A stretch of DNA of 64,000 nucleotides from Metallyticus violacea (GCA_030762175.1 CM060841.1:9476001-9540000), one strand, 5' to 3'. Counted from the stretch's first letter, positions 22,861 through 35,889 are shown. Numbers and translations are program-made. The notes: a model not told the origin generated them from the letters alone.

Positions 22861-24017
22861 TCACTTCTACAAATTCGAGCTAATCCAAGTAGTGCGGGTT
22901 GACGCTGCAAGAACTATTTCCGGCCTATCCAAGGCCTTTGTGGGAGAAAGTTGACAACTCATATTCACCAAAAAAAGAACCCCCTTCGATTCGTGATATA
23001 GTTTTACCAATAGTTACTATACTATTTATGTCTACTTTACAAATAATAGTAATAATGGTATTCGAAAATGTAACATTGAGTTTAATTCTCTCTATATTAT
23101 TGAGATTCCTGACATGGAATATAATGATTTCGTGTGTTTGTTAAATGTGACAGTTTTCATTATTTAAATTTTAACAGTCGATATTGATCAAATAAAATAA
23201 TACAATTGAAAAAACTTGTGAAGTTCATGTTATAATGTAATTATTTAGATTAACGCCAATCTGCCAAATAGCCATTACGGTGCTGAAGGGACTCTATTCA
23301 CCATTAAAGATTTCATTCAACGCCGAAATGAAAGCTATTCATTGACCTTTTGATGTGGTTCCTAATGGAATAGCCATGCTAATTTGAACTGGTGCAGTTT
23401 TCACCGATTGGTCTCAGGTCGCAGAGCATTACAAGTGTATTTTGATGTGGTTTTGACGGTCTCGCCACTTCGCCCATTTTCTGATATCCGTTAAATGATA
23501 CAGCTAAAAGCATTTGTTCATTCCCCTACAATTGGTTAGTAATTTCACTTGCACTTTTCCAATATCGTGTTGCACGATGTGTGCATATTATAGAGTTTAA
23601 ATCATTTTAGTAATCTTCAAAAAATTACAATTAAATCCACCTTCAAAACCAATATTACATTAACTATACATATAAATAAAACTTATTGTGATCCATTATT
23701 CAACTTAATTACACTGCAAGTCAGGTTTTCTGGATAATATATTTCGTAATTAGCCACACATTAACGAAATTAAAATAGAAATTCCTCAGAAATAGAAATT
23801 AACTTTAAATCTGTGTTTTATATGCAACGGTTCAACAACGTTACACTTCCATTTCTAGCAGTCTATTTGTAAACATGTCCACCCTAAAGACCAGCTACAC
23901 AGTGATTAAAGTATACACTGCATGATGATGTAGGACACTGTTTGTAAAACATGAACATATATCCTCTGAAATCGTTATTGTAACATACACCATGCTAGAG
24001 TTTAATAAAACTACTAA
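22861..24017. other. AT-rich DNA, nothing recognised
   Basis: Only short frames (for example 22899-23144 +, 81 codons) with no motif. Confidence 0.4.
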
Positions 24018-24653
24018 TTTGATCATGTGGCGCCCCTATGCCATCAATTGTCATGGCTATCTCTAAAAGAACGTAAAACTCTCCATTCCCTTGCGCTCCT
24101 GTTCAAAACCTTCCGTACCTCCAACCCTCAACATTTCGCCGCTCGCTTCGCATACCAATCTCTACCTCGGACCCGGAATATGATTTTACTGTCTATCCGT
24201 CGTTTAGAACACATTTCTACTCAACTTCATTCAGCGTGTTAGTTCTCAGAATGTGGAACTCCCTTCCTCCTTCTAAAGTGAGAGATTGTTGGGCAATGAA
24301 GCAATGTAAACATAGATTAAATTGCCATCTCAACTTTAGGAGTCACAACAGTTAACCTCTTGCTTCTCCTTCTCCTCCTTTCTTCCCCTTTGTACTTGTG
24401 CGAGAAAAATTATTAAAGAACAAATGGAATTGTAACACTATATTTATCAACCTTCTATCTGTATTAATATATGTACTATTTACATGCATCATATATCTTT
24501 AATTTGGCCTTTTATGTATATTAGATAATTATGTATATTGTGCCCTATACTTTTGCTGATTTTTCACCTGGTAGAGTGGAAAAGAATGTCCAATGGGCTT
24601 AATTGTTGCTAGAGTAAATTAATAAGTAAATAAATATAAAGTTTCTCTGTATG
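24018..24653 (+). mobile_element. LINE 3' end: C-terminal coding scrap and tail
   Basis: A 71-codon frame contains LSWLSLKERKTLHSLALLFK and then ARFAYQSL. It resembles the post-RT C-terminus of CR1/L2-like and jockey-like elements (W-L-P-L-x-x-R-R-x-L-H-x-L-x-L-L-F-K). A frameshift follows; the next frame reads MWNSLP-type sequence near 24250. The 3' end carries GTAGAGTGGAAAAGAATG and closes with AGTAAATTAATAAGTAAATAAATA, a simple-repeat LINE tail. Confidence 0.68.
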
Positions 24654-25000
24654 TATTCATGACTAAATGTTGAAAGTATTAAAAACTTATAGGTTAATAC
24701 ATAAATAAATACAGTTTCACTGCATTTTTGGGGTTAAATGTGAAACATTTTATAAGTATTTTTAACAAAAAAGTAATATTCCAAATACATTTGTCATTGA
24801 TATTAGTGTTTAGCTTTAAAAATGTAATCAACATTGGTCTCATATTTCAGAAATATTTTTTTATCTTAATTTACTTTTTAGAAACTAAATTTTTGCCCCA
24901 ATTCCAATCGATTTACTTTTGTAAAATTGTCACAATGAGGGATTTTTCTTAAAGAATGCTTAACAACAAAATGGAAATGCTTAGATGTTTCATCTTAAAC

Positions 25001-25275
25001 TTTTTTTTTTTTTTTTGAATGGTGTGTTTACTAATGAGGCAGCACAGACGGTGAACACTGATGATACATGAAATGAAATATTGGGAAAGGATTTTTTAAG
25101 GAAGGAAACGTTCTCGGTCTAAGTTTAGGGTACTTCCCCGGCATTTGTCATTTATGAGGACTGAGGAAAACCTGGAAAAAACCTCAGTCAGGGAGGACGG
25201 TCCTAGTGGGATTCTAACTCCAGATCTCCCGCTCACGAATTTACGCCTTAACGACCCCGGCCACCCGTGGCGGTA
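25001..25275 (-). mobile_element. SINE family A with 11-bp TSD
   Basis: Reverse orientation with a 16-nt poly-T start, GTGTGTTTACTAATGAGGC, GGTACTTCCCCGGCATTTG, CAGTCAGGGAGGACGG and the head complement ending CCACCCGTGGCGGTA. A perfect 11-bp duplication, TCATCTTAAAC, lies at 24990-25000 and 25276-25286. Confidence 0.95.
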
Positions 25276-25286
25276 TCATCTTAAAC

Positions 25287-28200
25287 AAATACACAGCCTG
25301 CATGTATGCATACATACTGATTTCGCCCTATTTTCATATACACAATAGAACAAACTGGCGGAAATGGTAAAGTCGTTGGCCTTCTCTATTTGCAACACTC
25401 ATAAAGAACTGGACTCAGAAGTTGAAATTGCAGAGGTCGTTTGCACAACCTCCCACAGATATGGATATGCCAGTGCGGCAACAATATCAAGTAACTCATG
25501 CCACTGCAGCGCCGTGAATTTGTATAGATTTTCACATCGTCTTTGTGGCAGGGTTAGAGGTACCGCCCCTTTGATGTTGAAGCACTATCAGGTGCTACTG
25601 AATACGCGGTTCACATGCAAGACCAAAGGGCACGAACGGATGTTAGTAGCGAGCTATCATGTGTGTAGTGTTAACAAAGCCATCCACAACGCCAAGGCTA
25701 TAATAACAATAATAAACTCTATTGTAACGCTCAATAAAACTACGGCTTTTTAAACTTTAGAGAAAATATAATAACAAAATAATAAAAATAAAAAAAAAGC
25801 TGCGGTTTGGAAATAAAAGATAATTAAAACAATTCGAAAGTAAACAAGTGCATCAATAAGAAATGCGATTTCTTTCTGTACTGCAGCAATTGTGGGATTT
25901 AACACTTTTTGTTAATAAAAGAAACTGAAACGCCAACTTTGAATTTCTCGTTCACTAAAGCATTTTTGCAATTCGGTTTATGAGGTATCAAAAAAAAAAA
26001 TAAATAGTTTTAGAGCAATGCGAGCTACAAAGATAGATATTCATTAGTGCAGCGACATACATCTTTACTATAATATTTGGAAAAAATCGGTGGCAGTACT
26101 GCTGCCATGTAACAGTCATGAGTCAAGTGGACATAAGATTTTGAAGCGGTTAGTATGGCCGCCATGTTGGGCGTCAAATTTTTTAAGTGGTTTTGTAGAT
26201 TAGGTCCTTCGGTGTTGTTGCTCACGCTTCAATAGCAATAATTGCTCAGGGTGAATTCCGCTTTTTTGTTGATTCGCACTCAACAGGACTGGGAGAGGAA
26301 TTCAATGGTGTAAAAAATCACGCTGGTGTTTTGCTTACGATAGACTTATCCACGCCGATTAAAACGTATTTGTCGCGTGTGAAACTTATAGATGAGTGCC
26401 GCGGCGAGTGAAGTCGGAAGTCGAAATTATGAGAGTACTGGAAAATGTTTATGTGAACTGCATGTAACTTGTCGCGCGTAGATCTTATAGCTGCGTCTCG
26501 TGGAGTGTAGAACTTAAAGACCGCTGCCCCAGTCAAGCAACCGTTTCCTTATATATTAACTTCAAATAAAAAATCGTTAGTTAGGAGACGCTAAAAGGCA
26601 TGCGCAAGCCTCGAGCCTTTCTTTAAAAATTTGAAACTTACCTGTATCACTGGCTGGTTAAAATTCATCTGCCATATGTAATATTCGTTGTTATTTGAAA
26701 GTTTAAAACTTTCGTCGACATTGGCCAATTTAAAAGGCTACCTGTGCAACCATCGGTCGGAGTCAGAACCCTTTAACGAATTCAAAAGTTATCTTAAAAA
26801 GTGGCATCACACTCCACTCAGGTTCATTCTCCCTATTGTAAAGAGTTTACACGACCCTCTCGGCCTCCAAGCTACCGTAGGCAATTAACACCAGAGACTT
26901 TCTCTTTTGTTGACATTCAGCTCAGGTTACTGTTATAAAAACATACATACAAGGATTCTACAGCACTAACTACTGTACATAAAATATTATGATTCTGTTT
27001 GTAGCAGATATGTAGCTGGTACTTAACTGTAAGCGCACATCTTCCCTATTGCATTTTATGCTATATGGCGGCCCCCAACTCCATTTGATTGTGTAACTAT
27101 TTCTATGGCTCACCCCACTGAAATATAAATTATATATGCGTTGCAAACCGAATTATGATAATATTTTATGTATTGTAAGTAGCAATGTAGATATCTTGTA
27201 TATATTTATGTATAATACTGTATAACGTTAACATTTGAATTGTATGTGGACAAAAGAGACAGTTTCCTGGTATTTTCTGTTACGGTAGCTGGGAAAGCCA
27301 AGAATGCCATAACTGTATACAAATGGGAGAATAAACTCGGGGTGTTTATTATTATTTAATTAAATTGTCATATTTTTTGTTTTGAATGTGCTTAAATTTT
27401 AATTCTTGCTACATTCCGGCGTGCAACGTTTGTTCAATTGATTTTTTATTTTATTCCTTTTATTCATAATGGTTTATAAGTTAAAAAAAAAGTTAGCCCT
27501 TCTGGTACACTGGAAGATTTTTCTGCAAACTCCAGAGTTTTCTTTTAAAGAACTTAGATTTGCAGCACAATAATTATACTGAATGTAAATTTTTGTGGAA
27601 AAGATTAGACTACATGTAAATAGACAAATATTTATATCACTTTAACTCATATGGCGGATTCGAAAAATGACTTTAAATATGTTCAGAAATATTGAACAAT
27701 TGCTGTAATCTTATCAGGTTACATCTCAAACGGTTGTTTTGGTTCTATATGTTACCATTGGTGAGATGCTGAAGTTCATTTCCTGGAGATTTGCGGTGGC
27801 AAACAAAACAATCAGTACCAAAAGTAAATTACAGGTATATTTTAAGGATCCTTAACATATTGATTACGAAAATTCTGTTGAATGTTTGTCTTCGAATTAC
27901 CAGAGAGATATCTTCTAGGAAACGTGGGAGATATATGCACTTACTAAACAAGGGCATCAACTCCGAAAAATGAGTAATGAATTTTCGGGAGCATTGTTCC
28001 TTATATCGATACATTTAACCAATTTCTCTCTGATAGTTTGTCGATAGAGTTCTTGTCTACAATGGAGACAAATGATGATAGGCTTTGTCAACATAGGGGT
28101 ATGTTCTATATCAGTTAAGCACAATGTACATGAACGTTGTACTTAGCACTATGGCTTCTGTCACTGTATGTTCACGAGAGCAAGCTACATACATTAGGGA

Positions 28201-28580
28201 AATTCGTCTCTTTGAGCGTCTTCGGGAAACCTAGCGTTAACTTTCACGTAATGGGGAACTAGCCGTGCTTCTGTAACCTGTTACTTACTCTAGTGAGAGG
28301 AGTTTCGCTAGAGGTGAGAAAACAGGAGAGAAACAGACGTTTAGAAGTGAGAATTAGCAATACGTAAGAATGGCGGAAACTAGTTCAATAGGCTCCACAA
28401 GGCCAATACTACGTAAGAAAATGCAAATATTTTACGTGTCCATTAGCTGACCTGAAAAATAATATAGAATCCTCAGAAACACTGTGAAAAAAAAAAAGAA
28501 AGAAAACAATAAGTAACCAAAATAAGGAATACCTTTGGAATAAACTACAAAAGGTTAACCATCTACATATAGAATATTTG
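25287..28580. other. AT-rich DNA with unassigned frames
   Basis: At 25364-25753 a 129-codon + frame runs through balanced-composition DNA; it contains several Cys and His but no motif I can name. At 26688-26888 a 66-codon + frame is followed by about 450 bp that looks like a 3' UTR, and neither is recognised. A pair of imperfect direct repeats (TGTCGCGYGT...CTTATAG) lies about 99 bp apart at 26371 and 26470. Nothing else stands out to 28580. Confidence 0.35.
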
Positions 28581-28587
28581 GAACTGT

Positions 28588-28849
28588 GCAAACCGCCACG
28601 GGTTGCTGAGATTGTTAAGGTACGGGCTCATGAGCGGACCACCAGGACCGTCCTCCCTGACTGAGGTTTTCTCCAGTTTTCCTTAGTCTTCATAAATGGC
28701 AAATGCGGCGAGGTACTACAAACTTAGGCCTGGAACGTTCTTTCCTTAAAATAATCCTTTCCCAATATATTATTTCATCTCAGTATCATCAGTATCAATC
28801 ACCTGTGGTGCCTCCGCAATAAAAACGGGCGTTAAACACTATTAAAAAA
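28588..28849 (+). mobile_element. SINE family A
   Basis: Head CCGCCACGGGTTGCTGAGATTG. The B-box region is partly deleted (GAGCGGACCACCAGGACCG lacks the GGTTCGA core), so this copy should be transcriptionally dead. The body is complete to GGGCGTTAAACACTATTAAAAA. Imperfect flanking repeats are AACTGTGCAAAC (from 28582) and AACTGTGAAAC (28850-28860). Confidence 0.9.
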
Positions 28850-29189
28850 AACTGTGAAACGGCGAAAACTTTAACATAACTAAACATCTAAGATTGTGTA
28901 GATAAAACTATTAATATTCAGACAGATTAGAGAAATTTTGTCCAACATGACCACAATAAACGATATTTCAGTATTCACTTTCTATTCTGCTATTCAATGT
29001 CGATAATTTTGAAAGGCTTAGACAAAATTGGATTGGTTTATATTTGGTTAAGTGGAGAAGGACATTAGACGAAATAGTTCGAAAATAGTTAACAGACGTT
29101 TGCGAAATATAGAGAGGTAAAATATTCGGTCTCAATGCGCAAAAAAAGTATCGCTTAACCTGCAGGCTCAAATACATCCGGGGTGGGGG

Positions 29190-29502
29190 AGGGGATATTA
29201 TTTTACATATCTGTGGCGGACAACAGAGAAGTGGTCTTGCATGGTTCAGATTAGGGGCTTGGAAAGGAAATAAAACGGTTGATGCTCTCGGGGAAAGAGT
29301 TTGTCTATTGTGCGGAGAAAGCGATACCTGGAGGCAAATTTTGGCAGAATGCAAGGAAACGGAGATTTTAAGAAACGAGCATTTATCACCGAAATTTCTG
29401 AATTTCAATAGAAATTTGAACATTTTCCGGGAAGTGCTGGTGCATGCGAAATACTCACACAATTTGGGAATATTTCTAGAGAAAGAAGGTTTATGGCTAT
29501 AG
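29190..29502 (+). mobile_element. LINE polyprotein C-terminus with CCHC-like zinc motif
   Basis: In one frame: RSGLAWFRLGAWKG, then CLLCGESDTWRQILAEC. This matches the C-terminal C-x2-C-x(~10)-H-x4-C motif found after the RT in a common insect LINE group, except that the His is replaced. The frame ends ...FLEKEGLWL-stop at 29502. No RT domain is present upstream, so it is a truncated relic. Confidence 0.62.
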
Positions 29503-29656
29503 TGATGAGGGGTGAGTTGGAGAGGGGGTGTGAGTAAATGGAAGGGGGCTCAAGAATAAGGGTACCATTCATGTTTATGTATTTGTACATAAACGTATTA
29601 ATAGAAAATATAAATATATCGAAGTATTTGTATATTTGTGTGTATGCATGTAGCTT

Positions 29657-29700
29657 TGTATGTATGTATGTATGTATGTATGTATGTATATGTATGTGTA
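29657..29700. repeat. (TGTA)n microsatellite
   Basis: About ten TGTA units. A second short tract, (TAC)n with one TGC, is at 29787-29813. Confidence 0.93.
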
Positions 29701-30252
29701 TGGTCCTTTTGATTGTTATAAGGACTATATTAGCGTGTATGGCCATGCGACAATTGTATTTTTTTCAATGTATTCTAAAACGTACATTACTACTACTACT
29801 ACTGCTACTACTAATTTTGCGTTATCTAACACAGCAGCACAAAATGGTCAGAAAGTAATGCCTTTTATTCCCTTGACTGCATTATCAATAAATTATTTTA
29901 GAAAATGTCCGGTGTTAATGTGAATTAAAGTGCATTAAGCATTTTGTAAAATGTTAAGATTGCATTTGATACCACGTAATTTAAACGTTATAAATAGATA
30001 TCTATGTAGTACTTTTTTCAAACCCTCTCAAAATACTTACAACAAAGGAACGTCGTAGCTAAAGGTGTATTCATTTTCTCTTATGAAATTTGACTTACTT
30101 GTATATCTTTGTAATCATCTGGAAATAAAAGTTTAGAGCAGTGTCCATCAACTGCTTGCGGAAGTTGCAAGTGTATTGTACTCACAGCAGTACTCAGGCA
30201 GAAGGTCGATATGTGCGTCAGCTGCTCCTATTTGTTCACTTTTTTGATGTGT

Positions 30253-30465
30253 TTTATTTACGGACGCTCTTTAACATCTCAGGTCTTCAGCGTCCCATTC
30301 AATTCAGGGCGTGAAACGGCCGACAGATTTTGCTCAGAAGCCTCTTCTTTTAGGTTTGAGGTTATTTTACATGCTGTAAATCTACAACATGGGATCTAAG
30401 GTTTAACTTCCCTTCCTAAGGAGAACGCGCGATCTTGTGTTTAGGAGGCAAGCAGGTTACTAATG
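30253..30465 (-). mobile_element. SINE family B, truncated
   Basis: Reverse orientation: GGACGCTCTTTAACATCTCAGG, GGGCGTGAAACGGCCGACAG, then a jump that removes the B box and the CCAGGACCG region before GCGATCTTGTGTTTAGGAGGC. It lacks internal promoter elements. Confidence 0.85.
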
Positions 30466-31330
30466 TTCACGTGCTGCAGTGTGTTTGCGATTAGTTAAAT
30501 AACAATTGCTAATTAAAATTCTCTTAGTATGCGACCATAAACACCGAATTCTATATTTTCTTTTGTTTGTTTTTTTGTTTCCTATTTTACTGCAAAGGCA
30601 ATTTATTTCGCTTAACCTTTAGTCTTCACTATTATAAAATGTAATGTCCTCATTTTTCATAATTATCATTTATTTACAAATGTTTGCGTACTGTTATTAT
30701 GTTTTGTGGTATTGATTATTAGATTTGTTTGGTGTTATAAACAATGGCCAGTAATTTAATGCTGACCCTTAAGAACTTATGTATTATAAAAACAGTATAC
30801 AGTTGTACAAATTTCCTCAAGTATTGAAATTTGTTAATATTTTTATTAATTTTTGTATGCATTTTTGTACTTATTCGTTTCCTGTAATGACAATATTTGT
30901 ACGATTTTTTTTTTTGATTTCTTGTTCATTTATGAATGGCAATGGATTTTTGTGCTAATTCATAAAACATAATATTATACATAAAATATTAAGTAAATGG
31001 AATATGAAATATAAGTATATTTAGATAACAGTAGAGGCTCGCACTAAACAATAATTATATTATTATCATAATATCAGAAACATTGCAAATAAACAATTTC
31101 ATCTGTGACCTTAATATTAGCAGCTTTAAGCAAAGTAATTTATTAGCTTTAAAAGCACCATTATGGCATACATATATACTTGGTAATAAAATCAAAGCGT
31201 TTCCAATACCGAAGGTTGTGACAATGCCTTACAATAACATCCCCACAATATCATTCTCACCAACTAATTAGCATACAGGCTTATAATGTATTATAACCAA
31301 ATACATTAAAGTATTAAAATACAAAAACTA
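30466..31330. other. AT-rich DNA, nothing recognised
   Basis: Very AT-rich with poly-T runs and no meaningful frame. Confidence 0.4.
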
Positions 31331-31592
31331 TTTTAATAGTGTTTAACGCCCTGTTTTACTGCTCAGGCATCACAGACGGACACTAATGAAATGATGATAC
31401 AAATGTCATTAAATTATAACTTGGGATTTTTTTTTGAAAGGAAGGAAGCATTCCAGGCCTAAGTTTAGGGTACCTCCCCGGCATTTGTCATTTATGTGGA
31501 TTGAAAAAATCCTGGAATAAAGTTTATCAGGGAGGACAGTCCTGTCGGGAATCGAACCCCATATCTCCAGCTCCTTAACAATCAGTGGCGGT
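31331..31592 (-). mobile_element. SINE family A, diverged
   Basis: Reverse orientation: GTGTTTAACGCCCTGTTTTAC, GGTACCTCCCCGGCATTTG, CAGGGAGGACAGTCCTG, B-box complement GGAATCGAACCCC, head complement CAGTGGCGGT. More mutated than the copies at 25.0 or 50.4 kb. Confidence 0.85.
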
Positions 31593-31639
31593 GCACGAAA
31601 CACTGTGATTGATACTTTTAACATCAAACAATAGCTGAT

Positions 31640-31870
31640 ACTTTCTGACAACAACGGGAGGCATCATCAGGGAGCTGAAAAGTGTCTGTAGAGGCAGAGG
31701 TACAGAGCCGTTACAAGTGGGAGGAGTGTTGGAGAGTTGTGACGCAGACGCTGTTTGTTGCGGATTCCAAGTCTTGCTTATTTGAAAACCTCTGTCTTGG
31801 TTTATATTATGTGTATGCTGCTCCATTAAATGAATTTCAATTTCAATAACCACAACGTCGACCACGAAAG
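31640..31870 (-). mobile_element. Possible Penelope-like element C-terminal scrap
   Basis: The minus strand encodes IEIEIHLMEQHTHNINQDRG then FQISKTWNP. The pattern EAIEI...N(N)F/INRDxGxxxSKxWxP is the segment that follows the GIY-YIG domain in Penelope-like elements. No GIY-YIG residues are visible upstream. This is a weak call and could be chance similarity. Confidence 0.3.
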
Positions 31871-33383
31871 CCTAAAGAATACTATAATGCAAGAAATACT
31901 TTACAGATGAGCCAGCGTATCCAATAATTCTATGCAATTATTCCCTACCTAACGCTTTGAAAAAGTGTGCCAAAAAGCCATTTTTTAAATATTATTGTCA
32001 ACTTTCTTGAAACGCATTTTCGCTTTATCATTTTTTAAATATCAAGTGTGGTTAAAATGACTGCAACTGATGTTGAAGGTTCAGTATGCAACGTTTAAAT
32101 TACAGACAAAAGGAATAGCTCAAGGAAACGTCGAGGAAAGTTTAAACTTTTGTTATTAAACGAATTTTAGGCTATTAATAACCACTTTCGTATTTTATTA
32201 AATAATTACGAAGTGTATCTAATTATTATGCCTAAACACTTGGGAAACATCCTTATTTCATCACATGCTACTATTATATTGCATAATGTGTACACAAATA
32301 GAAGATTTTTAACATTATCTTAAAAACTGTAAGCTCCTAAACTTCTCTCCCTCTTTTTAGTTTGAATGAATCAAGAAATGCTTGACAAGCCGCATATGAA
32401 CTGGGGAAGGTCGCTCCTTTGCAAGGGTCACGAAGACATCAGTAATGGTGACGGCGTCACATATCTAGAATGACCTTAATTACCATAAAGTGCTGTAACA
32501 GTAATTGCGTCGCACCGGCGCACGAGTGCTCCAGGAGCAACACGTTGCTGTAATTACCAAAGTGAATGCTACATTAGGACCAGCGAATTTTCCTGAAGGG
32601 GGCGTGCTACTGCACTAAAACATTTGCCAGTCGCATTCCAATGGTAAGCACGTTTCCTGAATACAAGAGCATCTTCAGAACTTCTTTGTTTATGGTCATC
32701 ACGTTGCGCTTTCCGGTGCTTAGTTCAGTACCAACATGGTAACTACCACCCATTTCTTCAAGTTATGACTCGAAATTGCGTCATTTATGTACAGTAGTTG
32801 TTTATGAGGTTAATCTTTAATATTTGTGGTATTTCAATCATAAGTTACCTGATCATTTATTTTTGTCGGGAATAAGGTATTCTAAATAGTTCTAAAGAGT
32901 ATAAAACCTGAAATTTTAGGCATTCTTGTAACATATTCTAGAAACTGTTGAAAAAAATAAAGTTTCTTGTTTTTAAAGTTTTTACTGAAACCATATGCAA
33001 ACAGGACATGGGCTACTATATTAAGGACAATATAATTGCCCTTATTTTCCAACACAGAGCACAGTGACAGGTAAAGCCCAATAGATCCATTCCATCTAGT
33101 AAGAAACTAAGGTATCACTTGGACATGAAATTGCCAACAATGTTGTCCAGATACTTATTTTTAGTGTATATTTGCTACATATTTCAGAACGACATGCAGT
33201 ACATTTAATTGTTATAATATTTAACATAGTTTGTGTGAGAATGTACTACATAAACCATAATTATTTTTCTATATCTGGTACCTTAAGATACCATAATAAA
33301 ACAATAACGAATTATAATTTTTACAAATATAAGCGATCGTTTTCACGACATTCGTCCATCTTTCTTCCAGCATAATGAATGAA
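31871..33383. other. Unassigned DNA with a GC-richer patch
   Basis: About 32390-32750 is richer in G+C than its surroundings. It carries three TAATTA/TAATTG-type cores (near 32479, 32502 and 32553) and the palindrome TGACGGCGTCA. There is no open frame of note. It could be regulatory; nothing else supports that. Confidence 0.3.
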
Positions 33384-33638
33384 TCGTGTTTAACGCCCGT
33401 TTTTACTACACAGGCGATGACACTGATGATACATGAACTAAAATGATATATTGGGAAAGAATTCTATAAGGAAGGAAACGTTCCAAGCCTAAGTTTAGCA
33501 TACCTCTCCGGCATTTGCTGAGGACCGAGAAAATCCTGGATAAAACCTCATTCAGGGAGGAAGGTCCTGGTGGGAATCGAACCCCAAACCTCCCGCCCAC
33601 GAGTCCGCACCTTAACGATCTCGGCCACCCGTGGCGGT
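33384..33638 (-). mobile_element. SINE family A
   Basis: Reverse orientation: GTGTTTAACGCCCGTTTTTAC, TACCTCTCCGGCATTTGC, CAGGGAGGAAGGTCCTGG, GGGAATCGAACCCC, CCACCCGTGGCGGT. A short internal deletion removes the CATTTATGAG segment. Confidence 0.9.
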
Positions 33639-34087
33639 CACTCTGCTAGCATTCAAAAGTATTGAGTATACCAATCTTTGGATTTAGAGGCGAAAAGTCA
33701 AGCGATTCTATTTCTTCTAATTCCTTCCGGCGGGGCATTATCTTGTTGTAGTCCTTTCTATTCATGAAAGTCAAATACCACAGCCTTAACACTTGAGTTG
33801 CTCACAAACTCAGCGTCAACTCGCGACCTTTTTGAGACCATTCGAAATTCCACCAAACGCAAAGCATCATCTTTTGACCAAAGCAACGTTGACGAACTCA
33901 GACTGAGGTTCATTTTCACTGGCTTTCTTTTCTTAGAATTACGGAATAAGGGACGTTTATATTAAATCTTCAGAATCAGTAGCCTAGCTCAATTTTTATA
34001 AGAAGCTGTTCACCAATATCAGCTTGTTTCTTGGATCCGATCTTCGGTAAGTTTAATAGTACGTGATTTCTATTTTAGGAGAAGTTA

Positions 34088-34383
34088 TTGATATATTTAT
34101 TTATTTAAGGACGCTCTTTAACAGCTCAGGTCATCAGTGTCCCATTCAACTCAGGGCGTGAAACGACCGACAAATTTTGCTCAGAGGCCTCTCTTTCAGG
34201 CTTGAGGTTCTTTTTCGTGCCGTAAATGTACGACACGGGACCCACGGCTTTACTTCCCTTCCGAAGGAAGCCATACTTAGGATTTTTACGCCCGAAAAAA
34301 TCCATCGGTCCTGGCCGGGTTCGAACCCGCGATCTTGGGTGTAGGAGGCAAGTATGGTAACCACTACACCACCAGGACCGACA
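34088..34383 (-). mobile_element. SINE family B with 12-bp TSD
   Basis: Reverse orientation, from GGACGCTCTTTAACAGCTC through CCGTAAATGTACGACACGGG and GCCGGGTTCGAACCCGCG to CACCAGGACCGACA. The duplication TAGGAGAAGTTA is perfect at 34076-34087 and 34384-34395. The body is almost colinear with the 18.4 kb copy. Confidence 0.95.
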
Positions 34384-34395
34384 TAGGAGAAGTTA

Positions 34396-35690
34396 AAAAT
34401 AAGGTGTATGTAAAAATAAATAAATAAAAATAAAGCCCACACATTAAAAGAACTGAAAGGAAACATCCGGCGAGAAATTTACTGAATTTTAGAATTGACA
34501 GTTTTCTACAAAGATGCCAGAAATGTGTAGATTAGGAGAGCAACTGCAACGTTTCTTGTAATTATAGCTGTAGTTGTAGAGTCTGAATAAGTTGCGCGGA
34601 TATTACATCCGCTTCGCTCTGACTGCCGAGTCGGTAGCTGCCCTGAAACGAGAGACCTAAACCATGAAAGACCCAATATTACGGGAATTGCTCTCAAAAT
34701 TTGCTCAATGATTTAGTTTTGAATACAACCTCCGACATATTTAAGTTTCTCAGCTTGTGTTTACTTGTAATCAGACCATTTCAATTGGATTGGTGACCTT
34801 GAAACCTCATGTGAACGCCACATATCCTTACTTACACTTACAAAATTGGCGCTACGCTCGCAGCTCAGTTGTTTGAAAACTCTTAACAGATGTCTCTCAT
34901 TTACTATAAGAGCCACACAAGGGCAAATTTAAACCGTGTCAAACCTATTTCTCCTAACAGAAATATACTTTTCATTAAAATGTGCTTTAGAGTTGGCAAA
35001 TAGAAGAAATACCGAATACTTTTACGTGGAATCTCTTTGAAAATAGTTATTTGCAGTTCCGCAACAAAGAAATGTACATTGTTACGTCATGTGTTGATAT
35101 CGAGGTGGTTATTGGGATACCTGGGAATCACAGATGCATGTATGCACATGTTTTTCATGAGCAAAGGAAAAATGTACCATTATTTATTAAAACAGAAGTG
35201 GGCCGTGGTGGGGTAATTTATTATATATTCGTAGATGCCTTTAAAGTGAGTCTCTTTTAAAACTATAGACAACATTAGGTGCTTACACTGTACATGCTAT
35301 CTGGAGGAAGGGATGTTATTATTGTACACTATAACTTTCGATGTAACGTTTATAATAGTACCTCTATGTGCTTTAAATAAAATAACTTGTACGTTATTTG
35401 TTGTACACAGTAATATATTGCTATTGAGAGGTTTATTTATTTAATTTTTACACTCCTCATTATATACGAAGACAATTTACATTTTAGGTTATGTACACGC
35501 TGTGTACAAAAAATAATATTGCATTTTACTTTATATACCCTTTCTAATTTCCTACCTGCTTAAAACTGGGTTAAGAAGATGAGTTACTGTCAGATTCTAA
35601 AAATGAACTTTCTGGTTCAAATCAATGGATGGGCAGCATGAGAAAGCATGTCTGTGGGTACTTGACAGAATTATTTCACTATTTATGAAA
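34396..35690. other. AT-rich DNA, nothing recognised
   Basis: Short frames only (for example 35051-35260 +, 69 codons) with no motif. Confidence 0.4.
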
Positions 35691-35693
35691 TTT

Positions 35694-35886
35694 GTTTCAC
35701 TTGTATTTCCTTTCTTTTCCGGACGAAACTAAGTCATTGCTAAGCTTTCACCCAACTTTGACAACCAGCTACAGAACCGCCGACAGCCTGAAGAGTGAAA
35801 TACAACTGTAACTGGTGTCTGGAGTTCGGTGAAAGCTTAACAATGATTTATTTTATCCGAGAAAGAAAGGAAACTACAAGTAAAAC
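35694..35886. repeat. Near-palindrome of about 190 bp
   Basis: The left arm (35694 to about 35770) reads GTTTCACTTGTATTTCCTTT ... GCTAAGCTTTCACCC. The right arm (about 35806-35886) reads its inverse, GGTGAAAGCTTAACAATG ... GAAAGAAAGGAAACTACAAG. The loop is roughly 35 bp. The arms match at most positions. It would fold into a long hairpin and may be a foldback/MITE-type element. Confidence 0.85.
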
Positions 35887-35889
35887 AGA

